From contig KV425598.1 in the NCBI GenBank assembly GCA_001632425.1, positions 1-64,000 on the forward strand: DNA of 64,000 nt, written 5' to 3'. Below are positions 51,298-62,983 of this stretch, piece by piece. The notes beneath the pieces were generated by a model. That model made no database searches and was not told the origin of the DNA. It worked only from the letters and a program-made list of their open reading frames with translations. Positions within the stretch are counted from its first letter, which is position 1; every line of letters begins with the position of its first letter. The position numbers and the translations under genes are program-made. Source of the stretch: Neolentinus lepideus HHB14362 ss-1 (Eukaryota; Basidiomycota; Agaricomycetes; Gloeophyllales; Gloeophyllaceae).

Positions 51298-52843
51298 CTA
51301 AAAGCGGGTCCCGCTGTTACGAACTCGAGAAACGAACATCCCAATGATGATTGTTGTACATTGGATTGTTCTCCCGCATCAAGCAATACCGCGTGCGCGA
51401 CTTATGATGTCCATAAGGATGACAAGATTCTACATCCGGCGGCGTTGACTCCTACCGCTCTCGCACGAAGACACGCCGCCGGGTTTTCGCTAGTGTATTC
51501 TATGGTCCAGTTCTATTTCTTTCATCTGTACGCTTTAATACTGCATGCTACTTTCTTAGGCGGACTGCGGACGACTGGCTACTGCTAAGACATTCATAGC
51601 CACTATAATGTCGAGGTGGGATAGAAGCTGGTTTCCCCCTGCATTTCTGCCGGATAGTCTTGTTCTATCATCCATCTATTACTGCCATTGGTCTTCTCAA
51701 GCCGTATGTATATCCCTCATCTTGTGTTTTCTTGCTTCGGAACCCGTGTGTCGTCGAATTCCTTGTCTGTACCTCCCCAACTCTTTCTGCACTTGCATTG
51801 CTGTCGGTTTTCATTTGTATGTACTTTGTCAATTGGTGTAGTTAGTTGCACTGCAATACATCGAGATATGGTTATTATCTCATGTTCGGCTACAGTGCCA
51901 AAGTCTTCTAATCTGTGGTGGGTACAGGTCGTCGTGATGCATTCATCTCCTGTGTGCTGAACTGTACAATGATTACATCTATACACTGCCTGCATCAGTA
52001 GGCTTTGTTTGACTGGTGCACAGGTGTAGTAATGGCCTGCGACAATGGCAGAGCATTTCCAGCTCTGCGACGTTGCGACTCCTCGATAATATTTGCGACT
52101 TGAAATATACGCTATTGCGATGCACTGGAACTATAGATTCTCAGTTTAATTATGAGCATGGTATGAAATGACACCGTGCACGAGCACTGAAGACAGTGGC
52201 TGACTTCAGGAATGAAGAGAATGAATGCGTCGGATGATGGCCGGGTGGCTGTACTCCGCCCCGAGGTTGAAATTCGCCGGATTTTGCTCTTCACTCTTCA
52301 TCTGGTACGATGTCGACGAACCCCCCATCGATGTCCTCACGCAGTGAGTGCATTGACTCAATCTCCATAACATGCTCCATATTGCTCCAGCCTAGGTTTG
52401 TTCAATCCATAACTTGCGGCAATCCGTCGGCCTTTCCCCGGGGAACCCAAGTCTAAGTCTCCTTCACCTCTGATTGACTTCGCGTTCCGTGGAAGACATG
52501 GATGAATGGCTCCGCTGATCTGCTCAATCGTATTCTGATAGGCATTGGCGTTCACATCCGACTCGCTACTGGCAATGCCTTACTTTCGGTTGCAGGTGTC
52601 ATCGAAGATCGAGCATTGCCTTAACGTTATTAGGCTCGTAACCATCCTCTCATAGCGCAATTGGGGCAGAATCTCGCTAGATGCGCTGGAGGGGATGGTC
52701 ACGAGCCTACCTTGTTATGAGCACGAGTGGAAGTAGAAACTTGAATAACAACCGTGCATCAAGATCCCTCTGGACAACACAACTACTGAGACTTTTCATT
52801 TCTGTATGGAGTAGTACCGTCGTTGTACTAAATCGTGCACTTC
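51298..52843. other. Intergenic interval
   Basis: About 1.5 kb between the stop codons of two convergent genes. No supported gene, repeat or RNA. Confidence 0.5.
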
Positions 52844-53790
52844 CTAATTTTCTGGATACCCTCTCCCTTTTGCCTCATTCAATATCGCTTCGGTCGCCGT
52901 CGCACCGAACCTCGTCGCCCCTGCCTTATATGCCTGCAAGAACTGGTCCAAGGTCCTGATACCTCCTGCAGCCTTGATCTGCACAGCTGGACCTACGCTC
53001 TGCTTCATTACCTGGATGTGTTCGATGGTCGCGCCCTTGTACGTATACAACGACGATGCCGGGTCCTTGACGAATCCAAACCCAGTGCTGGTCTTGACGA
53101 ACGCGACACCGACACGGGTGCATATCTCCGAGAGGCGGATGATATGCTCCGTATCGAGGAAGTCGTTCTCGAATATAACCTTCAGCGTCCCACCGCGCTC
53201 GACAACTGCGCTGTTGATCTGGGCGATCTCGTTCTCTACGTAGTTCCACTCGCCGGATAGCACCTTGCCCACGTTCACCACCATGTCGATCTCCGCTGGC
53301 CCGTTGCCTGGTGTACGCACGAAGTCGGCGAGGGCGTCCATCGCGGCTGCTGCTTCGGTGACTTTGATTTTGATCGTGCTGTTCCCGTGCGGAAACCCTA
53401 TCACGACACATATTCCGACGCTGGGTACCTTACTCGTCTTAACTCGACAGTGAGAGTGTGGGAGTACTTACCCCGATCCTTGCAGGATCTCGAGAGCATT
53501 TGGGATACTATATGGCTACATATCCCCGACGCCCTTATTAGTCACGGATTCGTTCACAGGTTTGGTTCGCGTGAGCTTACCTTTATGCACGCCGTGGCGA
53601 CTTTGCAGTCTCTGGCGAGTTGAAGGCCGCGTATGATCTCCGCATCGGTCATACTCGGGTGGAGGAGACTTCACTCTCTTCCTGTAATGATTGCCTACCG
53701 GACAGGAAGAACTTGTGTAACACACCTGTGATCAATGAACCTCGCTATGTTTGCAATGCTCTTCAGAGGCTTAGAGTTGGCAGACGCCAT
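52844..53790 (-). CDS. Deoxyribose-phosphate aldolase
   Basis: Four exons on the minus strand (53790-53726, 53668-53581, 53515-53472, 53420-52844) give 257 residues, in the usual range for this family. The enzyme splits 2-deoxyribose 5-phosphate into glyceraldehyde 3-phosphate and acetaldehyde, the last step of deoxynucleoside breakdown. Family blocks are present in order: IARFIDHSLLHPSMTDAEII, GLQLARDCKVATACIK, VGICVVIGFPHGNS, EIDMVVNVGKVLSGEW, LKVIFENDFLD, VAFVKTSTGF with the Schiff-base lysine, and VQIKAAGGIRTLDQF with the second lysine. ATG 53790 places the conserved IDH block at residue 18. No partner genes of the pathway are adjacent. Confidence 0.95.
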
Positions 53791-54603
53791 GGTCAATGAT
53801 TAAAGGGGGAGGTTTGCATTTGTCCATTGAAACATCCATAGGTTACCGAGACACGGCTGGACCTTTGGGCGTGTCTAAATGTCACAATGTCCGAAGGGTC
53901 ACATTGCCAGTGAGAAGCGCCCAAGAAGGGAAGGGGGAACCCGAGGAAAGCATATTAGTTGGCTTGAAGGTGGCTTCTGGGTGTTAAGATAATTAAGTAT
54001 GAGAGATGTTCTTCATTAAAGTCTAGCGGTGATGCTCATACCTATCATTTTGCTGTTTCCGTGGTTCTCAGATATCGCATCCTAATGTGGCATGGGTGCT
54101 TCCTGAAATGGAAATACAGTCCTTTGAGTGGACGCTTAGTACAATCATAATCTTTCCACGTTGTCTTCGAAGCTACGGTATGCTACCATCGTCAATCATG
54201 GGTTTATTCTCAAATCTTGCCAGATCCCAAGTCATGTTCTTAAGCTTCGGCTCCTATTTGGCTCACGTACCGGGTATGGAAGAACGATCCATCATGAGAA
54301 CGCCTTCCCGCCACTCAGAGTACCGTTCAATATTCCTGCCTTTCTATCCGACGACAGAGGTGCAGTCGTTGAGCTGTGGACGCCGTCCGACGCATCGCAA
54401 GGTGCCCAAATGTCGAGACATGTGGTGTAACTCCTGAACCGAGTGTCGACTCCCATGACCCCACCCATCCCATAGCTGGCAGCGTCCCATACTCACATCC
54501 TTTCCCGTGTGCTTGTTCTCATGCTAGGGTTATACCGATCACCCTACTCTGGTGTGGTATAAAGGTCGCAGAGACATGTGTGGTTGGCTGAGACGGGCTG
54601 AAG
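53791..54603. other. Divergent intergenic interval
   Basis: 813 bp between the starts of the aldolase (-) and the FAD monooxygenase (+). It must hold both promoters. I could not identify specific sites. Confidence 0.5.
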
Positions 54604-56337
54604 ATGGTACACTCCAATTGCACCAAGGTCGCTGAGCCGAAGTCGACAGGGGTTAAGGTCGTGATTGTGGGTGCGGGGTTTGCGGGCTTAGCTTGCGCGA
54701 TTGAGTGTGTGAGGAAGGGCCATGAGGTGTTGATCTTGGAGAAGTTCAAGGACCTCAAGTCGCTTGGTGAGTGTTAGCTTCATACAAAAGTCAATGACAT
54801 GGCGAACTCATTGGCTGCTAGGTGATGTACGTAGATTTGTTTTCTGCATTAGTTCTCCTATTAAGCTAGCAATAGATTATCACTTTCGGTTCGAACGTCG
54901 GACGCATCTTCGAGCGTTGGGGCCTACACGACCAGTAAATCCCTCCACCTCTTCCCCCTCGCCGTCTCTCACCCCTTGCAGAATCTGGCCCATCTGCAAT
55001 CACCTTTCCCAGTTGACTATCCACAACGCTAACGGGGAGATCCTCACCGTGCAGCACTTGACCCAGCTGCGGTATGGAGCGCACAGCTACAGCGGGCACC
55101 GTGGCGCGCTACACGAGATTCTTTTCAGCTTTGCCAAGTCCCTCGGTATCGAAATAAGACTGGCACAAGATGTGACTGAGTATGTTGAGAGTGAGGGCGA
55201 GGCGTGGGTCGTGTCGAACGGGGAGAAGATTGTTGCGGACGTGGTAGTTGGTGCAGATGGGGTGAGGAGTAGAGCGAGGAACTTGGTCTTGGTAAGCCTG
55301 GAAATGGCAGATATCGTCCTGATTTCGAGAAACTAATGATACTCATTCAAGGGACACGACGACAAGCCCAAGTCGTCAGGCTATGCTATCTACCGCGCGT
55401 GGTTTGATGCGTTCGAGCGGGGTGTCGACAAGGATCCTCGGACCAAGTTTATGACAGAGAACGGGGACTGTTTCCATGGTTGGATAGGTCAGTTCACCGC
55501 TCTTATTTGTGACTTTAAACAGGTCTCATCTAATAGCTTTTTGGTAGGTCCTGACGTACACATGCTCACTTCAACCGCACGGGGCGGGCGGTCTATGTCC
55601 TGGGTGATCACTCATAGGTGCGCGTGTACTCGTCAGTTGAAAATCACTGGATGTATTCACTCCGATGTGCTCGAAGAGATGAAGCCGACATCGAAGAGTC
55701 TTGGTCCTTCCCAGGCAAGATAGAGGACGTCCTGAAAGTTGTCGAGGGTTATGATCCGACTTGTGCGGCGATCCTGTCCAAGGCGCCCTCGTGTGTTGAC
55801 TGGAAGATCGTGTACCGCGACCCGCTACCCACGTGGATCAGCAAGGGAGGGCGGATATTGTTGATTGGGGATGCTGCGCATCCCTTCTTGCCGTGAGTAT
55901 ACTTATTTTGTCGTTACAACATCTAGCCAGGGACACATCGTGGCTATCAGGACGAGCGCACAGGGGGCGTCGCAGGCTATTGAGGATGGTGTCACATTGG
56001 CTGTGGCGTTGCAGCTCGCGGGGAAGGACAACGTCCGGCTCGCCATCCAAGCCTGGGAGAAGATTCGGTATGTCCTTCCTGCTACATCCCTTTCTCTCAG
56101 TTACTAATTGCCTCCGTTTGCAGTTATCAACGCGTACGCAGAGCACAGCTCTTTGGCGAGCAGGTGCGCGATATGTGGCATAAGGCGAATCCGGAGGCGC
56201 GGGGCGAGGAGGTGGAGATGCCGTCGCCGGAGTGGCTGCTCGGGCATGATTCGGAAGAGCATGCGTATGAGGTGTATGAGAGCACAGCGCAGGACATTAA
56301 GGAGAATGGGTATGAATTACCGGAGTTGCCTGTGTAG
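54604..56337 (+). CDS. FAD-dependent aromatic-type monooxygenase
   Basis: Nine exons (54604-54766, 54822-54826, 54876-54934, 54982-55291, 55352-55487, 55548-55617, 55677-55892, 55951-56067, 56124-56337) give 429 residues. The N-terminal Rossmann motif is [16 protein letters not shown] with an acidic residue after LILE. The mid motif is [12 protein letters not shown] and the second FAD motif is [12 protein letters not shown] followed by [14 protein letters not shown]. These define the salicylate-hydroxylase-like class, which uses NAD(P)H and oxygen to hydroxylate aromatic or related compounds. The substrate is not predictable. The model needs a 5-nt exon (GTGAT, 54822-54826) to keep the conserved [18 protein letters not shown] in frame. 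No secondary-metabolite genes are adjacent. Confidence 0.9.
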
Positions 56338-56696
56338 CGATAGTGGACGGGTGTAGGTACAATGTAACTTTATGTGAAATTATCGGCTATATGGGTAATG
56401 CGATGACATATATGTTAGCTTATTTATATTTAGGTTAGCTGATGAACTCCCCCTGGATCCAGTGGCCCTACGAGAGTACTTCAGACTCGATCTTCAGCCA
56501 CAGGAGAGCGTGGCTTGCACAGCCACTGCTGCCACAGAACCAATGAGATCGCGATTTTTGGCTTAGTCAGCGTCGTTATTTGCCTTGCACAAACACCGCC
56601 GCTCCTTGAGCGCGTTTGAGCTTGACTATCTGCAGGCCTCACTGCTAGTGATTGCCAACTCTGCTTATTCTTCGACGTATTTGATATTATTCTAAC
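56338..56696. other. Intergenic interval
   Basis: 359 bp upstream of PRP6. AT-rich near 56360-56440; no gene seen. Confidence 0.5.
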
Positions 56697-59600
56697 ATGG
56701 CGGCGAACAAAGCGAACAAACTGGCGTTCTTGTCGATGCCTGCGCCAGCATCCTATGTTGCTGGTCTTGGTCGAGGTGCTTCCGGTTTCACGACCCGTTC
56801 TGATATCGGTCCTGCACGAGAAGGGCCTTCAGAGGAGACTATCGCGTAAGTCGTGATTTATACTTGCAGTGTAGAATAACTAATTGAATCATGCATCGTG
56901 TAGCGAGGCAAAGCGTAAACGAGGAGAGGACGATGAAGTCGACCCGGAGCAGTTTCAGGATCCGGATAACGAGTATGGGCTGTTCGCATCAGGGACGTAT
57001 GAGGCGGACGATGAAGAGGCGGATATGATATATGAGTTGGTGGACAGGAATATGGACGCTCGTCGGCGAGCTCGAAGGTGCGTTGTATATCTCATAACTT
57101 TTGGCATCTATCTCACACCTACGCAGGGAAGCCCGTGAATCAGAAGAACTAGCCAAGTCCCGTGCAGAACGTCCGAAGCTCCAGCAACAATTTGCTGATC
57201 TCAAGCGCGGTCTGTCATCCGTTACGGACGAGGAATGGGAGAGCATCCCGGAGGTAGGCAACCTCACTCGCAGGAAGCGTCGCAGAGAGATATACGACCG
57301 AGCATACGTTGTGCCCGACAGTGTCATTGTAGGCGACCGTTCCAAGACGGAATATGAGAATGCGCTGGACCCAGCGCAGCAGGTGCGTGTTAGTTTCTTG
57401 GTGCAATGAAGGAGTCCTTACGCTACTGGTGGTAGAACAATGGAGGCATTGAGACCCCGTTGGAGAATGGGACCATGACAAATTTCGTTGAAATTGGTCA
57501 AGCTCGTGACAAGATTCTCTCATTGAAGCTGGACCAAGTGCGTGCTCCATATCTTGAAGGAGTAGCTCTAATATGGCTGCTTAGATCTCTGGTACCTCGT
57601 CCATATCCGGCTCAACGACTTCCGTCGATCCCAAAGGCTACCTCACCTCTCTCAACTCTGTCGTGCTTAAATCCGACGCCGAAATCGGCGACATCAAGCG
57701 GGCCAGGCAGCTCTTTGATTCACTGGTCAAGTCGAATCCCAAGCACGCGCCAGGGTGGATCGCCGCTGCTTGTTTGGAGGAGCATGCTGGGCGTATGGTG
57801 GCTGCAAGGAAGTTGATTAAGCAGGGATGCGAACATTGTCCGAAGAGCGAGGATGTATGGCTGGAGGCGGCCCGGTTGCATGTGAGTGGAAATCACCGTT
57901 GTATCTCTTATCTGCCCTAATACCTGACTATATAGAACAACGACGACGCGAAGGTCATCCTCGCAAATGCTGTGCAACACGTCGGACAAAGCGTCAAGAT
58001 CTGGCTGGCTGCGGCGGATCTGGAACACGACATTAAAGCAAAGAAGCGGGTGCTACGAAAGGGTGCGTATAACTTTCATACGTGCGTCTACATTGTACTA
58101 ATAAACACTACTTGTAGCCCTTGAGCATATCCCCAACTCCGTCCGGTTATGGAAAGAAACGGTCAATCTCGAATCTTCGGCCGTGGACGCCCGTATTCTC
58201 CTCTCGCGCGCGGTAGAAGTCATCCCCACGTCTGTTGAGCTCTGGCTGGCCCTCGCCCGCCTCGAAACACCGGAGAAAGCGAAAGCTGTCCTGAACAAGG
58301 CGCGCAAAGCGATGCCCACGTCGCACGAGATCTGGATCGCCGCCGGCCGGCTTCTCGAGCAGGAAGCGTACGCCGACACCTCAAAATCTGACGCTGAGCG
58401 CGAGACGGCGCTGGCAGCGGTCGATACTGCCATCGAGCACGGCGTGCGTGCGCTGAGGAAGCACCAGGTGCTGCTCACGCGCGATCAGTGGATGAAGGAG
58501 GCGGAGAAGTGCGAGGAGGAGGGGTCGACGAGGACGTGTGAGGCGATCGTGAAGGCGACGGTGGCGATGGATATCGAGGAGGAGGATAGGTTAGATACGT
58601 GGCTTGGGGATGCGGATAGTGCGGAGGCGAGGGGGCGAGTGGGGACCGCCCGTGCGATCCTGGCGTATGCGCTCAAGGTATTCCCGGATAAGAGGGATTT
58701 GTGGCGGAAGGCGGCGGCACTGGAGAAAGCGCATGGGACGAAGGAATCGCTGGATGCGATACTTTCTCGAGCTGTGCACCACTGCCCGCAGTCGGAGGTG
58801 CTTTGGCTGATGTGGGCCAAGGAGAAGTGGCTCGCGGGCGACGTGCCTGCTGCGCGTGAAGTTCTCGAGAAAGCATTCATTGCGAACCCTGAGAGCGAGC
58901 AGATCTGGTTGGCTGCTGTCAAGCTCGAGGCGGAGAATGGAGAAGTTGGTGTTGCACGAGAGTTGCTCACTCGCGCTAGGGCGGTTGCTGATACCGCAAG
59001 GGTGAGTCTATGTCTTCTGGTGCCACCGCGTCAGTCGTTCTTACTCCTACCTCTGTAGATTTGGATGAAGTCTGCGGTTTTCGAGCGTCAACATGGCCAG
59101 ACCTCTCTCGCCCTCGAGATCCTCGCCACCGCCTTGACCAAGTTCCCCAAGTTTGCGAAGCTATACATGATTCAAGGCCAAATCCATCAAGACCAGAAGA
59201 ACTACGCTGCTGCTCGAGCATCATTCGCTACTGGTCTGAAAGCGTGCCCGAAGGAAATCACACTATGGATACTGGCTAGCCGCTTGGAGGAAGCAGATGG
59301 GAAGAGTATTAAAGCTCGAGCGCTGTTGGAGAAAGCGCGGCAGGTTAATCCTGCCAATGAGCGGCTGTGGGCGGAGGCTGTCGGTGTTGAGGAGAGATCT
59401 GGTGGGACTGCACAGGCCAAGGCTGTGCTCGCTCGAGGTGCGTGTATTTTGCCGTCTTAACCGCCAGTTCGTCCTTTGACAAAAGCGCGCATGCAGGCTT
59501 GCAGGAATGCCCAACGTCGGGCACGCTCTGGTCCATGTCTATTTGGGCTGAGCCTCGCCCGTCGCGCAAGTCGCGGTCTGTGGACGCGTTGAAGAAGTCC

Positions 59601-59956
59601 GCGGACGACCCGATCATTATATGCACTGTCGCGCGGCTGTTCTGGGCAGAACGGAAGATCGAGAAGGCGCGGCAATGGTTTGAGCGGGCTGTCAGGACGA
59701 ATGAGGATCTGGGCGATATCTGGGCTTGGTGGTATAAATTTGAGAGTCAGCATGGGACGAAGGTGCGCTGATGTTGGTCAGTGGGAGAGTATGATGCTGA
59801 TGGTCTTTGTAGGAGCACAAGGAGGTGGTAGTGAAGAGGTGCATGGCTGCAGAGCCGCATCATGGGCCTGTCTGGCAAGGTACGATGAAGGATATGAAGA
59901 ATACGGGGAGGAGCACGAAAGATATTTTGGAACTTGTCGCTGGAGCCTTGCATTGA
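56697..59956 (+). CDS. PRP6: Pre-mRNA splicing factor PRP6 (U4/U6.U5 tri-snRNP)
   Basis: A multi-exon gene starting [20 protein letters not shown]. The N-terminal PRP1 domain reads [39 protein letters not shown] and [15 protein letters not shown]. The family hallmark [20 protein letters not shown] is followed by [37 protein letters not shown] and [20 protein letters not shown] long series of HAT/TPR helical repeats continues to the end ([36 protein letters not shown] and others). The last exon, after an intron near 59763-59810, ends [13 protein letters not shown]6 bridges U5 and U4/U6 snRNPs in the spliceosome. The length of roughly 900 residues fits the family. The truncated duplication copy begins 190 bp past its stop. 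Confidence 0.94.
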
Positions 59957-60152
59957 TTAGGTGTTTGTTTCGCTTCTATGCTGCTCGATTGTTGTATCAT
60001 ACAGTAGTAATTTTATGAGCTGTATTGTTATTAGTGTCTTATTTGACCGCTGTGCTCCTGTGCTCCCTCCTACGAGGGATGTGAGGAAGTTGCGTGCACA
60101 GAAACTGTATAACTGCAACTGGATGCCGGAAGTTGACTGAGAATCGCGGGAG

Positions 60153-60422
60153 ATGGAGCAGGACGACGACGCGGCGGTGCAGATCGCCGCGCAGGGCGGG
60201 GTGGTGCCGGTCCCGACGCTGGGGAGGGTGCGGTGGATGCTCGAGAAGGGGGTGGGCCATCACTTGCGCGACGAGGGCAACGCGGGGAGGAGGAGCCTCG
60301 AGGGGCGCGCGGTGGCGTTTGCGAATAGGGTGAATGGGCTTGCGTTGGGGTTGACACGGCTGAGGGCGTTTAGTGAGCACCAGGACGAGGTGTTTAGGGT
60401 TCTTGCTGGGGTGGGCACGTAG
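60153..60422 (+). pseudogene. 3'-terminal fragment of the hypothetical gene at 24852-26218
   Basis: An open frame of 89 codons (from ATG 60153) matches the last 88 residues of the gene at 24852-26218 at 76 of 88 positions, ending in the same VGT and stop. Only the 3' part is present; the first 314 codons and the intron are missing, and nothing upstream supplies a promoter or start. The fragment has no internal stop. Many of the changes are conservative (K/R, V/I, D/N), so it may have been selected for some time before truncation, or the duplication may be moderately recent. Confidence 0.85.
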
Positions 60423-61262
60423 TTATTTCGGAGTGCGGACGTGGCTGGCTTGATATTCTTGGTTCTACTCTCTCTGTGGTGATTGAGCCATGACGAGATT
60501 ATTGCTGTGAGGATGTATCGATTATTTAAGTGTATCGCTGCGTATACTTTATAACCTTCTAAGTGCTCTATTTGTACGAAGCAGAACTAAATTGGATTGT
60601 CTTGATTAGTTGCTTTGGATGTTTTCATCTGGATCGGTATTGCGGTCGTGACGTCTAGAACAACGACGTTCTATTTCGGTCGGGTTTCGCTTGAATGTGA
60701 TTATATGCGATGTCTCACACACAATCAGGCTCGTAGCGGCGATGGCCTGTATTGTATTTGCCCCGACCTTTTCCTGGGGAAGATAAGGAATACACCCTGA
60801 GTGAGAGACGAGAGACTAGGTAGTGGTGAGCAGCAACCTTGATTGTGATTATCTGGAAGCCTCACATCTCTGGAAAGTCAAGTATCGACGTCGTCGAGCC
60901 AATGGGACAAGGCAAACGGAGTCTCACTTGCGTTGAAAATGAGTCAGGCAGAAGGCACCAATGAATTCATATTGTTGTCTGCCGCCAGAGATAGAGACGT
61001 GAGCTCTTGACCAGCAGAGAAGGTTAGCGCCTCTTCTGGAAGAGCGGCAGAAGACGTACGACGCCACGAGATAGTGGCAGAAGACAAGAGCGTTGTCTTA
61101 CGACGCCACATCCTTTCCTCCCTTGTCGCAGCCACAGTTCTCCGCGCGGGTTTCCATGACTATCCACGTGCAACAGACGCGTATGGCATTCGTGTTGTGT
61201 TAGCCACACTTACGCAGAGAATGCCACCGGCCACTTTACGCAGAGAACGCCACCCGGCCGCG

Positions 61263-61270
61263 TATAAAAG
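61263..61270 (+). promoter_or_regulatory. TATA box conserved in both duplication copies
   Basis: TATAAAAG lies 81 bp before an ATG (61344, MSLLTPQNIMPAHRPRK). The same octamer is kept in copy 1 (23985-23992, minus strand). Upstream here an ACGCAGAGAAYGCCACC block is duplicated (61208-61231 and 61236-61259), while copy 1 has it once. Confidence 0.4.
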
Positions 61271-61464
61271 ACAGGCATCCAGGAAGGGGTGATCTGCACT
61301 GCTCACCTCTTACCTCTTACCTATCACGTCCAGTACGAGTATCATGTCTCTCTTGACACCACAAAATATCATGCCTGCTCATCGTCCTCGTAAGATGTAC
61401 GTTCGTCGCGTCGATTCATGAATCATTTGTCGTCGAGCTCATCACTGACGTACGCCCAGGCACG

Positions 61465-61660
61465 ACACAAGCACCATCGAACACCTCCAGTACACTCCAT
61501 TACCCCCCGCCAAGACATGGCCCACGGATAATGAACGCACCACTGAACACCTCCAGCACACTCCACTATCCCTCGGCAAAGACGTAGCCCGCGGACGACG
61601 AACGCACCACCGAACACCTCCAGTACACTCCATTGTCCCCCGCCAAGACGTGCCTACGGG
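61465..61660. repeat. 66-67-bp tandem repeat, three units
   Basis: Units share GAACACCTCCAGTACACTCC at 61479, 61545 and 61612, with CGCCAAGACGT near the end of each. A fourth, more diverged unit starts at 61780. Copy 1 of the duplication has one unit (near 23760-23830, reverse strand), so the expansion arose in copy 2 or was lost in copy 1. Confidence 0.9.
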
Positions 61661-62732
61661 GGCTGCGCTAGAGCCGTGGTCATGTACCCACCACATGGTA
61701 ACGCAAACCCTAGAACCCACCCTAGCCAATCCGGCAGTGAGAACCTCCCAAGCTGCCCAGGGACGATGAGCGCACGACTGAACATCTCCAGTATGCCCGA
61801 CTATCCCTCAGCGAAGACGTGGCTGGCATCAGAATACCCCTGTAGGCGACAGGGGATGTGCTAGACCCGTGGTCATGCACCTAGCACAGGGTAATGGAAA
61901 CCCTAGAACCAGCGCAGTGCCTTGACCTATGACTAGCCGGCATCGATGGCCAGCCATCCACGATGATGCACTCCCTAGCCTATCCAGCAGCAAGAACCTG
62001 CCAACCTCACTGCGTCGAAGAACTGCGCAGCACCCGGTCCAACTGGAAGGGTACCTGGATAGCGGCTGAGAGGAAGACTTATCCAATGGGAGGACATCAC
62101 CAGGCATCCACTCCTGCGCCTTATCGACCGCTGCCAGATTATACATCGCACTGTGGGAGCGAGGTGCATCTCGACCCAAGACGCCTGCAATGAAGGCCTC
62201 GGGATACGCTGGATGAGTCATCCAACACGCCCCCTCACCGAACAAGCTTGTCACAACACCCGGTCCAACTGGGAGGGTCAATGGCTGCTGATACCTGGCT
62301 TATCCGCTGGGAGGACATCCATTAGGCGTCCACACCTGCTTACTATCAACCGCTGCTGGGGTATACATTGCATGGCAGCTCCCTCCTCGCTGATCGTTGC
62401 TCAGAGTTCTGCGTGGCGGGCAGCGAGGATGTACTGTGACGCGGTGAGTTACCGTATCGTCTGTTCTTCTTCTGTGTGCAGTGTGAGGTCTGCGTCATCG
62501 GTGATAAGGTGGGTGCCACTAACGATCTAAGAGCTTGCTGCGCAATTACGAGTCCTGAGGTACGAAGGATGAGTTTGTACGCTCAGAATGAGCGGGATGC
62601 CGAAACGGGAGTGTCGTGGGAATTTGTGCCGAGTAATCGGAGTTCAAAGTATTTGTAGTGCTAGCTACAAAATTTCATTCCCGATTCATAGTCCGTTTCT
62701 AGTAATCACTACAAAGTCACTACAAACTCGTT

Positions 62733-62977
62733 NNNNNNNNNNNNNNNNNNNNNNNNNNNNNNNNNNNNNNNNNNNNNNNNNNNNNNNNNNNNNNNNNNNN
62801 NNNNNNNNNNNNNNNNNNNNNNNNNNNNNNNNNNNNNNNNNNNNNNNNNNNNNNNNNNNNNNNNNNNNNNNNNNNNNNNNNNNNNNNNNNNNNNNNNNNN
62901 NNNNNNNNNNNNNNNNNNNNNNNNNNNNNNNNNNNNNNNNNNNNNNNNNNNNNNNNNNNNNNNNNNNNNNNNNNNNN
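62733..62977. other. Assembly gap (245 N)
   Basis: Unknown sequence within TIR element B, between TTGTAGT-type motifs and the tandem repeat array. Frames crossing it are artefacts. Confidence 0.99.
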
Positions 62978-62983
62978 GTTGGT

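Larger units (their letters stand above)
60147..62540 (-). repeat. Inverted segmental duplication, copy 2
   Basis: Reverse-complement copy of 22950-25175. It begins inside the coding part of the hypothetical gene (see 60153-60422) and keeps the same order of non-coding landmarks in reverse, ending near 62540 next to a TIR element. It is about 170 bp longer than copy 1 because of short tandem duplications (near 61040-61130, 61208-61259 and 61465-61660). Confidence 0.9.
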
